Below are positions 5,541 through 5,766 of a DNA stretch of 5,766 bases, piece by piece. The notes under the pieces are model-generated. The model did not search any database. It was not told the origin of the DNA and saw only the letters and a list, made by a program, of their open reading frames with translations. The position numbers and the translations under genes were made by a program. The stretch is taken from positions 1 through 5,766 of the forward strand of contig JAAXUL010000551.1 of assembly GCA_013336035.1 (NCBI GenBank), given 5' to 3'. How positions within the stretch are numbered: position 1 is the first letter of the stretch; each line of letters begins with the position of its first letter. Origin of the DNA: Chloroflexales bacterium (GTDB lineage Bacteria; Chloroflexota; Chloroflexia; Chloroflexales; Chloroflexaceae).

Positions 5541-5766
5541 ACGGTGGCCTTTGACCTGGATAAACTTGAATACAAAAAGGACGTGGAAGGACACCCTCTG
5601 CCCTCCTGGGCGCTCTACCCGGCCGGGGTGGCCCTGGCAATTCAACAGCGAGGCTTGCCCACCCTCGGGCTGGAGGCGGCTTACACCTCGGATGTGCCGG
5701 TTGGCGCCGGTTTGAGCTCCTCAGCCGCAGTGGAAATCGCCTTTGCCGCCCTGTGGGAAGCCCTGG
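5541..5766 (+). pseudogene. Internal fragment of galactokinase fused in frame to SMC; runs off window
   Basis: Galactokinase phosphorylates galactose at C1 in the Leloir pathway. From about 5541 the smc frame continues for 75 codons but encodes a GHMP kinase. TVAFDLDKLEYKKD and PSWALYPAGVALAIQQRG resemble the segment before the ATP site of galactokinase. SDVPVGAGLSSSAAVEIAF (from 5688) contains the family's glycine/serine-rich phosphate-binding motif (P-x-G-x-G-L-S-S-S-A). The N-terminal galactose-binding signature (GRVNLIGEHTDYN-like, usually about 100 residues upstream) is missing; SMC head sequence stands in its place. About 22 of 75 codons end in A or T, compared with 2 of 150 just before, so this DNA has a different origin from the smc gene. 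It has no start codon context of its own and the window ends inside it. It is labelled broken because neither protein is complete. An assembly chimera is the likeliest explanation; recombination is the alternative. Confidence 0.8.

Noticed and set aside
1..5766. tRNA, rRNA, CRISPR array or transposase
   Set aside because: No cloverleaf-like sequence, regular repeat-spacer pattern or transposase motif was seen in the intergenic stretches, all of which are under 300 bases.

Overview
This high-GC, gene-dense window holds one lipoprotein gene on the minus strand and three plus-strand coding regions. The last region is disrupted in two ways: by an intein and by an abrupt join to a different gene. 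The best guess for the source is a member of Chloroflexota, possibly the phototrophic Chloroflexales. This rests on a PucC/BCD-family membrane protein typical of bacteriochlorophyll-using bacteria and on SMC head sequence (SYTIINQGLVD) that resembles Chloroflexota SMC as I recall it. No rRNA or other phylogenetic marker is present, so the assignment is an inference.

Layout. 18-1187 (-): lipoprotein substrate-binding protein of an AapJ/BztA-type polar amino-acid ABC transporter. 1188-1465: divergent intergenic region with candidate promoter elements and a short direct repeat. 1466-2479 (+): membrane protein with about six helices, a coiled coil and a C-terminal RsbR-like STAS domain. 2480-2613: spacer with a candidate extended -10 promoter. 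2614-3948 (+): PucC/BCD-family MFS protein. 3949-4061: a strong GC hairpin (likely terminator) followed by an extended -10 element. 4062-5540 (+): N-terminal head of the chromosome-partition ATPase SMC, split inside its Walker A motif by a 306-residue intein (4173-5090). About 5541-5766 (+): in the same frame but with different codon use, the middle of a galactokinase (GHMP kinase) running off the window.

The genes do not form an obvious operon: each has its own spacer and most have their own promoter-like signal. The points of greatest interest are the SMC intein, placed so that the Walker A serine is also the splicing nucleophile, and the SMC-galactokinase junction. The junction is more probably an assembly chimera or recent rearrangement than a working fusion. 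The intein has many more A/T-ending codons than its host gene, and the only host codons sharing that bias, apart from one, lie immediately beside it. This suggests it arrived by transfer with co-conversion of its flanks.
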